Shown here: positions 27,147-33,000 of the stretch, one piece after another
How the letters are laid out: each line of letters opens with the position of its first letter
Position numbering within the stretch: position 1 is the first letter of the stretch
NCBI GenBank assembly: GCA_022821385.1
Contig: JAJEDR010000044.1
Span: 1 to 33,000 of the forward strand
From: Rhodothermales bacterium
GTDB lineage: Bacteria > Bacteroidota > Rhodothermia > Rhodothermales > Bin80
Reading direction: 5' to 3'
DNA length: 33,000 nt
Program-made: the position numbers and the translations under genes
The notes under the pieces: model-generated
What the model was told of the DNA's origin: nothing
Seen by the model: the letters and a program-made list of their open reading frames with translations, nothing else
Database searches by the model: none

Positions 27147-27881
27147 ATGTCGGCACCCAAAGCTGAAATCATTGTTAAGGACCTGCATAAGGCATTTGGA
27201 GACCGGGAGATCTTGCGAGGAGTGTCTGTGAACGCTGAGCGTGGCAGCACGGTGGCAGTTATGGGAGGGTCTGGTACTGGGAAGAGCGTCCTGCTCAAGC
27301 ATTTAGTTGGCTTGATTGAGCCGGATGCCGGAGAAATCTGGGTACAGGGGAAACGGGTAGATCAACTCAATAGGCCTGATCTTAATGCACTGCGACTCCG
27401 AATTGGCTACCTCTTTCAGGGGGGCGCATTGTTCGACTCAATGACAGTAGAAAAGAACCTTGATTTTGTTTTACGTCGGCATAGCCAATTGTCGAGGCAG
27501 GAACGAATTGAGCAGATTCATGAGGCTATCGCATGGGTAAACCTGCCTCACGCAGCCAAACAGTACCCGGCCGAGCTGTCAGGCGGCCAAAAGAAACGAA
27601 TCGCATTAGCCCGTGCCATCATCCTGCGCCCGGACATCCTGCTATGCGATGAACCCACAACTGGATTGGATCCCGCGAGTGTTCGGACCGTGTCCAACCT
27701 GATCATGCGGCTGAAAGCTGAGTGTGGAATCACGACAATAGCGATCACACATGACCTGCTGTGTGCAGAAATTATTGCTGATTATGCAGTATTTCTGTAC
27801 CGGGGGCGGGCTCTTGCCGAGGGTACGTTAAATGAATTACGTTCAAGCGAAAATCCTGAACTGCGCTCATTTTTCGGATGA
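27147..27881 (+). CDS. mlaF: MlaF, ABC transporter ATPase of the Mla system
   Basis: Cytoplasmic ATPase driving MlaE/MlaD lipid transport. The 244-residue protein has Walker A GGSGTGKS (40-47), Q-loop FQGGALFDS (Q91) with the GALFDS extension typical of MlaF/Ttg2A, signature LSGGQ (144-148), Walker B LLCDEP (165-170) and switch H202. The start at the ATG at 27147 is preferred because GGAGG (27137-27141) lies five bases upstream; an in-frame TTG at 27135 would place that site inside the gene. It starts two bases past the mlaE stop region. No MlaB (STAS) gene is present nearby. Confidence 0.96.
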   Translation: MSAPKAEIIVKDLHKAFGDREILRGVSVNAERGSTVAVMGGSGTGKSVLLKHLVGLIEPDAGEIWVQGKRVDQLNRPDLNALRLRIGYLFQGGALFDSMTVEKNLDFVLRRHSQLSRQERIEQIHEAIAWVNLPHAAKQYPAELSGGQKKRIALARAIILRPDILLCDEPTTGLDPASVRTVSNLIMRLKAECGITTIAITHDLLCAEIIADYAVFLYRGRALAEGTLNELRSSENPELRSFFG

Positions 27882-28057
27882 TTCCAGAATTTAACCGTAG
27901 ATGATTGTCACCATGCGAGAATGGAGGTACTCGGGAAACCCTGAACAAGTGATGCTTGTGCATACGTTGAGGATATGCTGATTAGTGGCCATGAGAACTG
28001 CGAGTCAGTCCTCCTGTGATCGTGACTGGATTGTGACGTAATAGATTTGGAGATATT

Positions 28058-28153
28058 ATGAACGAGAGCTTACGGGACCGACAAGATATTTCGGCGTCAC
28101 GGTGCAACATTGAAGATCAGTTATCTTTCCATTATTACATAACAAACAGATAG
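28058..28153 (+). CDS. Candidate small ORF (31 residues) abutting mlaD
   Basis: An ATG at 28058 preceded by GGAGA (28049-28053) opens a 31-codon frame starting MNESLRDRQD and ending ITNR. Its TAG (28151-28153) is directly followed by the mlaD ATG at 28154, which has no Shine-Dalgarno of its own in the usual place. The peptide is polar, with no membrane helix and one cysteine. It could encode a real microprotein or be a leader ORF whose translation delivers ribosomes to mlaD. No homologue is recognised. The remainder of the mlaF-mlaD gap, 27882-28057, shows no other ORF or strong hairpin. Confidence 0.4.
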   Translation: MNESLRDRQDISASRCNIEDQLSFHYYITNR

Positions 28154-29215
28154 ATGTCCAGTAGAGCACGCGTTGGCCTTGTTGTAATCATTTGTCTGGG
28201 GCTTTTTGCGGCGGTATTGCTCATCGTAGGCAGCCGAACATTGTTGTTTAGTGATCGGTTTCTGGTTCGGTCACAATTTAATTCTGTCGCAGGGCTGAGC
28301 GCGGGAGCTGACGTTCAGTTCCAGGGGGTGAGTGTTGGGGCAGTTCAGAGCGTAGCATTACCTGGTGAGCCTGGAGGGATGATCGAAGTGACCATGGGTA
28401 TCCGAACGAGTGCTCGCTCGGTCATGCACCGGGATACGCAAGCTCAAATCAAGACGCAGGGGCTTCTGGGGAGCATGATCGTGGTCTTGGTTAACCCCCC
28501 GCAGACAGACACTCCGTCTCTACCCCTGGAGAGTGGAGACATGATTGTTGGTGTTGATCCTTTTGATTTATTTGAAATAACCGATAAGGCACTGGCTTCT
28601 GTACTGCGCTTTGAACAATCTGCTACGTCGTTTGAAGCTATTGTGGATGATATTCGAGCCGGGGAGGGCACACTGGGCAAGCTGGTTTATGATCCAGAAC
28701 TCTATAACAGCATGGTTGCCACCGCTCAGGAGACCGAGCGTCTGATGGCCAACCTGGGTGATGATGCGGAAGCGTTGGTAGCGCTCGCCACCCAGGCTAC
28801 CGAAGGTGTAGAATCCATTCTGGGTAAACTTGATGAGGGGGACGGTACGTTTGCTCAGCTTCTGAATGAGCCAGGCCTTTATCAGTCCGTGCAGTCCACA
28901 GCGGATACATTACAGCAAATCATAAGGGGATTAGGCAGCATCACCGCACGTGTGGAAGTTATGGCTGATTGGGCTTCTCTTGGAGCTTTCAGGTTTGCAG
29001 AACTCATGGAGGCTAGCAAACACAATTGGCTGTTCAAACGCTACTTTGAGGAGCGTGGATTTATGGAGCAGGCGCCGTTTGAGATACGTGAACGGGCGAT
29101 CGCGGAGAGCTTTCAGGCATTGGAGGCCAAGGAGCTGGAGCTCCTAGATCTGGAAGAGCGTCTCATTCGTCAGCAAGCAAAACTGGACTCCCTTCAGCAG
29201 CAACTTGATCAGTAA
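28154..29215 (+). CDS. mlaD: MlaD family protein (MCE domain lipid-binding component)
   Basis: Single-pass inner-membrane protein with a periplasmic MCE domain that forms a hexameric lipid channel with MlaE/MlaF. Helix at about 6-28 (VGLVVIICLGLFAAVLLIVG); MCE domain about 37-117 with VRSQFNSVAGLSAGADVQF, GVSVGAV and IKTQGLLGSM. The 353-residue length exceeds the roughly 180 of E. coli MlaD. The extra C-terminal part contains two related segments, GEGTLGKLVYDPELY and GDGTFAQLLNEPGLY, and ends in a heptad-like charged coiled coil (ELELLDLEERLIRQQAKLD). Such long MlaD tails could extend the periplasmic tunnel. It lies 272 bp from mlaF, with a possible small ORF between, and 2 bp from the next gene. 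Confidence 0.93.
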   Translation: MSSRARVGLVVIICLGLFAAVLLIVGSRTLLFSDRFLVRSQFNSVAGLSAGADVQFQGVSVGAVQSVALPGEPGGMIEVTMGIRTSARSVMHRDTQAQIKTQGLLGSMIVVLVNPPQTDTPSLPLESGDMIVGVDPFDLFEITDKALASVLRFEQSATSFEAIVDDIRAGEGTLGKLVYDPELYNSMVATAQETERLMANLGDDAEALVALATQATEGVESILGKLDEGDGTFAQLLNEPGLYQSVQSTADTLQQIIRGLGSITARVEVMADWASLGAFRFAELMEASKHNWLFKRYFEERGFMEQAPFEIRERAIAESFQALEAKELELLDLEERLIRQQAKLDSLQQQLDQ

Positions 29216-29217
29216 AC

Positions 29218-29802
29218 GTGGCTCACGATATCACCTACACGGCACGAGCACGCTGGTGCCCCAGCCGTTCGCTGCTGGGTCGTTTTTTCTTTCACAGGGT
29301 TGACAACCGGCGACAGGCTGAGGCCTGGTATATCATTGCGATATCAGGCATCATCGTAGTAGCGGTCATAGTGCAGTTCATAACCTGGAGTTTACTGGCA
29401 GCAGAGATTACTACCAACCCCGTAATAGCCATGTGGTATTGGTCTCTGCAGATAGCTGCTGGCAGCCTGATTCTTATTGGTGGATTTCTGGGTTATTGTC
29501 CACGAATCAGTGTTGGTGTTTCAGAACATTTGTTTCGTGTTCGTCAGGGCAAACGATCATTTGAGATAGACCTTGCGAGCCTGACAGGCCTTCGGATCGT
29601 GCCTGCGCTGCATTACTATCGCCAGTGGCGGCGGCGGGGAAACGTAGAGCACTTCATGACGCATGTTCCGCCCGATGTATTATTGATTTTTTATGGAAAG
29701 GGCTGCATTGCAATCGGTATTGATTCTGATGCACACTCGGACTTGCTCGTTGCCTTGAATAAGCCTGATTCTGTTGAGGTCACAGCCCCTAATGTCGTTT
29801 GA
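29218..29802 (+). CDS. Two-helix membrane protein, unknown function
   Basis: A 194-residue protein I do not recognise. The start is a GTG at 29218, two bases after the mlaD stop; no ATG occurs before residue 76. Residues 1-33 are basic and aromatic, two hydrophobic helices cover about 38-61 and 74-95, and the C-terminal 100 residues (SVGVSEHLFRVRQGKRSFEI, LLIFYGKGCIAIGIDSD) are soluble, with a beta pattern somewhat like bacterial PH domains. With both termini on one side, the tail is probably cytoplasmic. The gene is squeezed between mlaD and tgt, overlapping tgt by 11 bp, so it is cotranscribed. A regulatory or accessory role in the Mla system is possible but only by position. Confidence 0.7.
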   Translation: MAHDITYTARARWCPSRSLLGRFFFHRVDNRRQAEAWYIIAISGIIVVAVIVQFITWSLLAAEITTNPVIAMWYWSLQIAAGSLILIGGFLGYCPRISVGVSEHLFRVRQGKRSFEIDLASLTGLRIVPALHYYRQWRRRGNVEHFMTHVPPDVLLIFYGKGCIAIGIDSDAHSDLLVALNKPDSVEVTAPNVV

Positions 29803-30916
29803 AATCTCACATGAATCCGAAGGTGCACGGGCGGGCAGACTGGTGACTGGACGTGGTGAGATACAAACGCCGGTATTTATGCCGGTGGGCACGGCTGGAA
29901 CCGTGAAAGGCTTGTCTCCGCGTGAGTTGAAACGGGACGTGGATGCACAAATTATTCTCGGAAATACCTACCACCTCTATTTACGGCCCGGTGCTGAGTG
30001 TCTGAAGCGAGCGGGTGGATTGCACAAGTTCATGGCCTGGGACCGTCCGATTCTTACCGATTCGGGGGGATATCAGGTTTATTCTCTGGCAAGTCGCTGC
30101 AAGATTACCGACGAAGGTGCGATGTTTCAGAGTCATATTGACGGATCCAGACATTTGTTTACGCCGGAAAGTGTGATAGATTTTCAGCGCATACTTGGGT
30201 CTGACATAATGATGGTGCTGGACGAATGTCCGCCTGCAGGAGTCAGCCGGTCAAGAGCAAGGGAAGCCAACCGGCGGACGGCTGACTGGGCTCAGCGAAG
30301 CATGGAGCAATATGAGGCAACCCGCTCACTGTACGGGCACACGCAGCTACTCTTTGCAATAGTACAGGGAAGCACCTTCACGGATCTGCGGCAGGAGTCC
30401 GCGGAGGAGCTAATGGCTATGGATTTTCCTGGTTATGCAATTGGCGGTCTTTCGGTCGGGGAAGAAGCAGAATCGCTCTACGAAATGGTCAGCGTTACCT
30501 GTGAACTGCTACCGCCCAATAAACCTCGTTATCTGATGGGGGTAGGAACGCCAGCAAACCTATTGGAAGCTATTGGTCGTGGTGTAGATATGTTTGACTG
30601 TGTGATGCCCACACGTAATGGACGCAATGGTATGCTGTTTACGACGCATGGCGTTGTAAATATTCGCAACCGCAAGTGGGCCAGCGATTATACTGAATTG
30701 GACCCCGGACTGGATTCTTATGCAAGTCAGACCTACACACGCGCCTATGTGCGCCATCTGTTCCAGTGCAATGAGATTCTGGGGCTGCAAATCTCTGCAA
30801 TGCAGAATTTAGCTTTGTATGCATGGTTAATGCGCGGCGCGCGATTGGCAATTCAAGAAGGTCGTTATGCCGATTTTGCAAGAACCATGAGTGAACGACT
30901 CAGTCGTCGGCTATAG
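29792..30916 (+). CDS. tgt: Queuine/preQ1 tRNA-guanine transglycosylase lacking the usual zinc ligands
   Basis: Exchanges guanine 34 for preQ1 in GUN-anticodon tRNAs. The 374-residue length is normal. Conserved blocks: MPVGTAGTVKG, NTYHLYLRPG, the general-base motif LTDSGGYQVYSL (D90), AIGGLSVGE and the nucleophile motif VDMFDCVMPTRNGRNG (D269). The segment that normally carries three zinc cysteines and a histidine (as DPxCxCxTC and THNL in E. coli) reads DPGLDSYAS and AMQNL here: L307, S309, S312 and Q338 replace Cys, Cys, Cys and His. Surrounding residues remain conserved (SYxxxYxRAYxRHL, NEILG), so this is not a frameshift. The start ATG at 29792 overlaps the previous gene by 11 bp; an in-frame TTG at 29774 is less likely. 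Confidence 0.96.
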   Translation: MSFEISHESEGARAGRLVTGRGEIQTPVFMPVGTAGTVKGLSPRELKRDVDAQIILGNTYHLYLRPGAECLKRAGGLHKFMAWDRPILTDSGGYQVYSLASRCKITDEGAMFQSHIDGSRHLFTPESVIDFQRILGSDIMMVLDECPPAGVSRSRAREANRRTADWAQRSMEQYEATRSLYGHTQLLFAIVQGSTFTDLRQESAEELMAMDFPGYAIGGLSVGEEAESLYEMVSVTCELLPPNKPRYLMGVGTPANLLEAIGRGVDMFDCVMPTRNGRNGMLFTTHGVVNIRNRKWASDYTELDPGLDSYASQTYTRAYVRHLFQCNEILGLQISAMQNLALYAWLMRGARLAIQEGRYADFARTMSERLSRRL

Positions 30917-31098
30917 CTCCGGCAATTAAGAATAGAATTCTCGGTGTAGCAAGATTGTCTGCGACCAGGAAGAGCTTACGAGGGCACTATGCTCTTTGCG
31001 ACTTTCATCAGAATGTACAATTCAGCTTATGGAGAAACGATTTACGGTTTCGATGGCTAAAAGTCTGTTATTCACATATTCTTGGTCTTAAAGGGTCA

Positions 31099-31117
31099 AA
31101 CCGCATGATTGCGGGTT
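31099..31117 (+). promoter_or_regulatory. Small hairpin before a short ORF
   Basis: AACCGCA (31099-31105), loop TGAT, TGCGGGTT (31110-31117) pair with one bulged G. It sits four bases before GAGGAG (31121-31126), the ribosome binding site of a 21-codon ORF. It has no T-run, so it is not a typical terminator; a leader regulatory role is possible. Confidence 0.3.
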
Positions 31118-31130
31118 CATGAGGAGTTGT

Positions 31131-31196
31131 ATGCCTCTAATCCTTCTATCACGCGGTAGTAGCCGGTCTCTTGTCCTTCTGCCTTCCAAACGATAA
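31131..31196 (+). CDS. Candidate short leader ORF (21 residues)
   Basis: ATG at 31131 with GAGGAG (31121-31126) four bases upstream, one of the best Shine-Dalgarno matches in the window. It encodes a basic, Leu/Ser-rich peptide starting MPLILLSRGS and ends TAA at 31194-31196. No homologue is recognised. It could be a leader peptide for the downstream secreted-protein gene 240 bp away, or chance. Confidence 0.25.
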   Translation: MPLILLSRGSSRSLVLLPSKR

Positions 31197-31434
31197 GGCA
31201 AAGATCGTTGGGCGTCCAGATGAGTCTCGGACGGATGGAGTTTGTGAAACAATGGTCAGGACGGAGACGTACCGAGATTCAACGAGCTATCTGGTTCGCC
31301 GGCGGATATGCCCCATTTTTTGGGACAGGTCTGCGGTTATGAGGCTGGATTCACTCTCAGGTGATTTTGGCATCAGCCCATGTGGATCCGAATCTGCAAG
31401 TACACTTCTTCTGCAATCAGGCTATCGTATATAC

Positions 31435-32658
31435 ATGAGAAAATGTGCGACATTTACGCACGCTATATTCTCGGCGCTACTCGCTTTATATGTGACGGCC
31501 GATGCTTCAGCACAAATACTCTTTTCAGGTGACAATAATGGGCTAAGCGTGAACGGGAAGATAATTGACAACAGCAATCTACATGAGAGCCTATTTAGTG
31601 TAGTCGAAATCCTGGGTGCCACGAGTGATTGGTTTCACTTTCAGGTGCCTGTGGACGGAGCTTTTCCGGTGCGGGCCAAAATCAATGGTACAACGTATGA
31701 GATTTGGAGAGATAGGATTATAGAGTATTGCGGTAACGCGGATCACGAAGTCAAGCTCCAGATAAGACCAGATCCTTCCGTAATGGCAGGAGCTATACGT
31801 CCGGGAGAGAAGGCATCCGGTCATCGGGTTAGGACGCCATTTTTGGTCAACTCATTTAAGGGAGATAGGCAGCAAACGGACGTCTTTGTCAATTATGGAA
31901 TTCCCATGGACTCCATTTATGATCACTCGGACGGAGTGATAGCAGAATATGCGAGTATCAGCACGTCCCTCATAAATGATCAGGGAGATACCTTAGTTGA
32001 GCGTACCCGGAACATAGATTATTCCTCTAATCAGGTGAAGGTATTTCCCGATCACTATCTATGGGTTGATGCGCAACAGATGCAGGTGGCGCCTGATACA
32101 CATGACCTCATGGTCACTCAGATAGCTGACGAACAGACTACGGATGTTTGGCATCGGGAGATTACGGTGCCGGATTACTATCAGGTCGGTTTAAGATTAA
32201 GTGACATTATGCTTGCTTATTCGGTTGAACAGACGGAAAATCTTGTTTCCCCTAGCACGAATGAAATTGTCCGTGAGGGCTTCTCTATATTGCCTGCGCC
32301 ACGGAATGTATACTCAACTGAATGGCCGATCTATCTATATTTCGAGGTCTACGGGTTAGCTTTGAATGCTCAGGGGAGAACAGATTATGATGTGGAAATC
32401 ACACTGAAACCCAAGGATGCTGATCGTAGGAGTCGGCGTTTGTTCAGACGGAATAGGGACGGGGAAGGAGTATCCGTTAGCTACAGGGGCAACGGTTCAG
32501 AGCAGGAAGAATCTCTGTATCAGATACTTGATGTTAGTGGCCAGAAAACAGGACCATATACGCTAACATTGTCTGTCCGTGACAACGAGACGGGTGAGGA
32601 ATCTGAGCGCGTACAGGACCTGTTTTTGCAGAGATGGGGGTTGTCGTGTAGCGAGTGA
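31435..32658 (+). CDS. Secreted protein resembling the C-terminal part of GWxTD-domain proteins
   Basis: A 407-residue exported protein. The start is set at the ATG at 31435 because it opens a signal peptide (MRKCATFTHAIFSALLALYV, cut near ASAQ at residue 27). The rest is beta-rich with no membrane helix. Residues about 275-400 (the TENLVSPSTNEIVREGF, APRNVYSTEWPIYLYFEVYGL and RTDYDVEITL segments) resemble the C-terminal beta-sandwich of FCB-group GWxTD proteins, but no GWxTD motif is seen here, so it may be a stand-alone or divergent relative. Three cysteines (in MRKC, IEYCGN and LSCSE). Function unknown. Family resemblance is from memory of sequence style and is tentative; exported status is fairly sure. 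Confidence 0.72.
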   Translation: MRKCATFTHAIFSALLALYVTADASAQILFSGDNNGLSVNGKIIDNSNLHESLFSVVEILGATSDWFHFQVPVDGAFPVRAKINGTTYEIWRDRIIEYCGNADHEVKLQIRPDPSVMAGAIRPGEKASGHRVRTPFLVNSFKGDRQQTDVFVNYGIPMDSIYDHSDGVIAEYASISTSLINDQGDTLVERTRNIDYSSNQVKVFPDHYLWVDAQQMQVAPDTHDLMVTQIADEQTTDVWHREITVPDYYQVGLRLSDIMLAYSVEQTENLVSPSTNEIVREGFSILPAPRNVYSTEWPIYLYFEVYGLALNAQGRTDYDVEITLKPKDADRRSRRLFRRNRDGEGVSVSYRGNGSEQEESLYQILDVSGQKTGPYTLTLSVRDNETGEESERVQDLFLQRWGLSCSE

Positions 32659-32794
32659 CTGGGTAGCCGCTTGGAATGTCCTCATCCTTCGGGTAGCGTC
32701 CTGTTCCAACGGACTGGCAATGGATACAATGGAAGCTTTGAGAGCGATAGGAGTACTTTGCCATTTAAGCTTTAGAGAGGTGATGGATACGCTC

Positions 32795-32815
32795 TCGCGC
32801 TAGTTATCAGCGCGA
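32795..32815 (+). terminator. Stem-loop, possible transcription end
   Basis: TCGCGCT (32795-32801), loop AGTTATC, AGCGCGA (32809-32815): a perfect 7-bp GC-rich stem about 140 bp after the last gene's stop. No T-run follows on either strand, so intrinsic termination is uncertain; it could be a protein site or part of a mobile-element border. Confidence 0.35.
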
Positions 32816-32864
32816 AATCCATGTATGAAGCGGGGTTGTCATCTTTGCTTGACACAGATTGCAT

Positions 32865-32951
32865 ATTCCGACGATGTGGGGCACTGATTCCGACGATGTG
32901 GGGCACTAATCCGAGCGATGCGGGGCACCAATCCGAGCGAAGTGGGGCACT
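32865..32951. repeat. Four 22-bp tandem repeats, possible IS21-family terminus
   Basis: Four copies begin at 32865, 32887, 32909 and 32931, exactly 22 bp apart. Each has 21 conserved positions of form AtTCCGACGATGTGGGGCACT plus one spacer base. Copies 1 and 2 are identical; copies 3 and 4 change to ATCCGAGCGA at the left and vary at two or three positions. Multiple directly repeated transposase-binding sites near a tip are typical of IS21 elements, and a TGACACAG sequence (32850-32857) could be the tip. No transposase gene is inside the window, so an iteron or regulatory array remains possible. Confidence 0.55.
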
Positions 32952-33000
32952 TGTGTGGTGTTAGACTGTCTTTCATGATGTTGCGGATTTGATCGTCAAT

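Larger units (their letters stand above)
30917..31434. other. Long gap between tgt and the GWxTD-like gene
   Basis: 518 bp without a convincing large gene. The frame of the downstream gene stays open upstream to a TTG at 31171, but this 88-residue extension is low-complexity and would bury the signal peptide, so I treat it as noncoding. The gap contains AAGAGC...GCTCTT (a 6-bp inverted repeat after tgt, near 30970-30998), a hairpin at 31099-31117 and a short ORF at 31131-31196 with a strong ribosome binding site, listed separately. No tRNA or known riboswitch was recognised. Confidence 0.5.
32659..33000. other. Right-end region without a clear gene
   Basis: 342 bp to the window edge. 32718-32803 is a 27-codon ATG frame without a ribosome binding site, not called. 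It contains a 7-bp stem-loop (32795-32815) and four 22-bp tandem repeats (32865-32951), both listed separately. The last 49 bases show no recognisable start of a gene. Confidence 0.5.

Noticed and set aside
28031..28049. TAGATTTG at 28042-28049 matching the Bacteroidota -7 consensus TAnnTTTG.
   Set aside because: No TTTG at the required -33 distance, and it overlaps the ribosome site of the small ORF, leaving almost no leader.
31171..31434. Upstream extension of the GWxTD-like gene to a TTG start.
   Set aside because: It adds 88 residues without recognisable structure in front of a clean signal peptide, so the ATG at 31435 is the better start.
32718..32803. 27-codon ATG frame ending at the 32795 stem-loop.
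   Set aside because: No ribosome binding site, no recognisable protein features, and it overlaps no operon logic; likely chance.
32865..32951. CRISPR array.
   Set aside because: The repeats are contiguous with a one-base gap and no unique spacers, unlike a repeat-spacer array.
32837..33000. Minus-strand frame open through the 22-bp repeats to the right edge.
   Set aside because: Its residues come mainly from translating the repeats, and no transposase motif is visible; it is probably accidental.

Overview
The window looks like chromosomal DNA from a diderm (Gram-negative) bacterium. Outer-membrane genes are abundant: an Omp85/POTRA protein, TamB, MlaE/MlaF/MlaD, two other beta-barrel proteins and many Sec signal peptides. 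The gene families (DUF547, EcsC, an NDUFA9-like epimerase, a sulfatase, a sialidase-fold enzyme, a GWxTD-like C-terminal protein) best fit the Bacteroidota/Rhodothermota side of the FCB group. That placement is inferred from gene content and protein style, not from a marker-gene tree. By eye the base composition is moderately GC-rich and even. I see no tRNA, rRNA or CRISPR array.

Layout. Positions 1-2187 (minus strand) hold the N-terminal part of an M50 site-2 protease, cut by the left edge, and a class-I aspartate aminotransferase. Positions 2341-7564 (minus) form a compact sialic-acid-type catabolic operon in the order kelch/sodium-symporter fusion, N-acetylneuraminate lyase, secreted sialidase-fold protein. 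After a 422-bp divergent spacer, 7987-10346 (plus) carries a poorly characterised envelope set: a small secreted cysteine protein, an outer-membrane barrel and a DUF547 protein. A perfect 10-bp inverted repeat sits against the first ribosome binding site. Positions 10398-12867 (minus) hold a GT-C type glycosyltransferase, coaD and rsmD.

From 12934 to 32658 everything is on the plus strand and tightly packed: an NDUFA9-like epimerase, a plug-like outer-membrane protein, an EcsC protein, a lipoprotein sulfatase, clpX, a BamA/TamA-type Omp85 protein, a 1621-residue TamB, mlaE, mlaF, a possible 31-residue ORF, mlaD, an orphan two-helix membrane protein, tgt, and a secreted protein resembling the C-terminal part of GWxTD proteins. 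The right end has four 22-bp tandem repeats that may be the terminus of an IS21-like element continuing beyond the window.

Working together: the 2341-7564 operon would release a sialic acid, equilibrate its anomers in the periplasm, import it with sodium and cleave it to N-acetylmannosamine and pyruvate. The 19351-29215 run places the TamA/TamB bridge and a minimal MlaEFD phospholipid transporter in what looks like one transcription unit, suggesting a joint inner-to-outer-membrane lipid pathway. The most noteworthy observations are the kelch-symporter fusion, the TamAB-MlaEFD linkage with its extra small ORF and orphan membrane protein, a tRNA-guanine transglycosylase in which all four usual zinc ligands are replaced, and the hairpin or operator in front of the cysteine-protein/barrel/DUF547 set.
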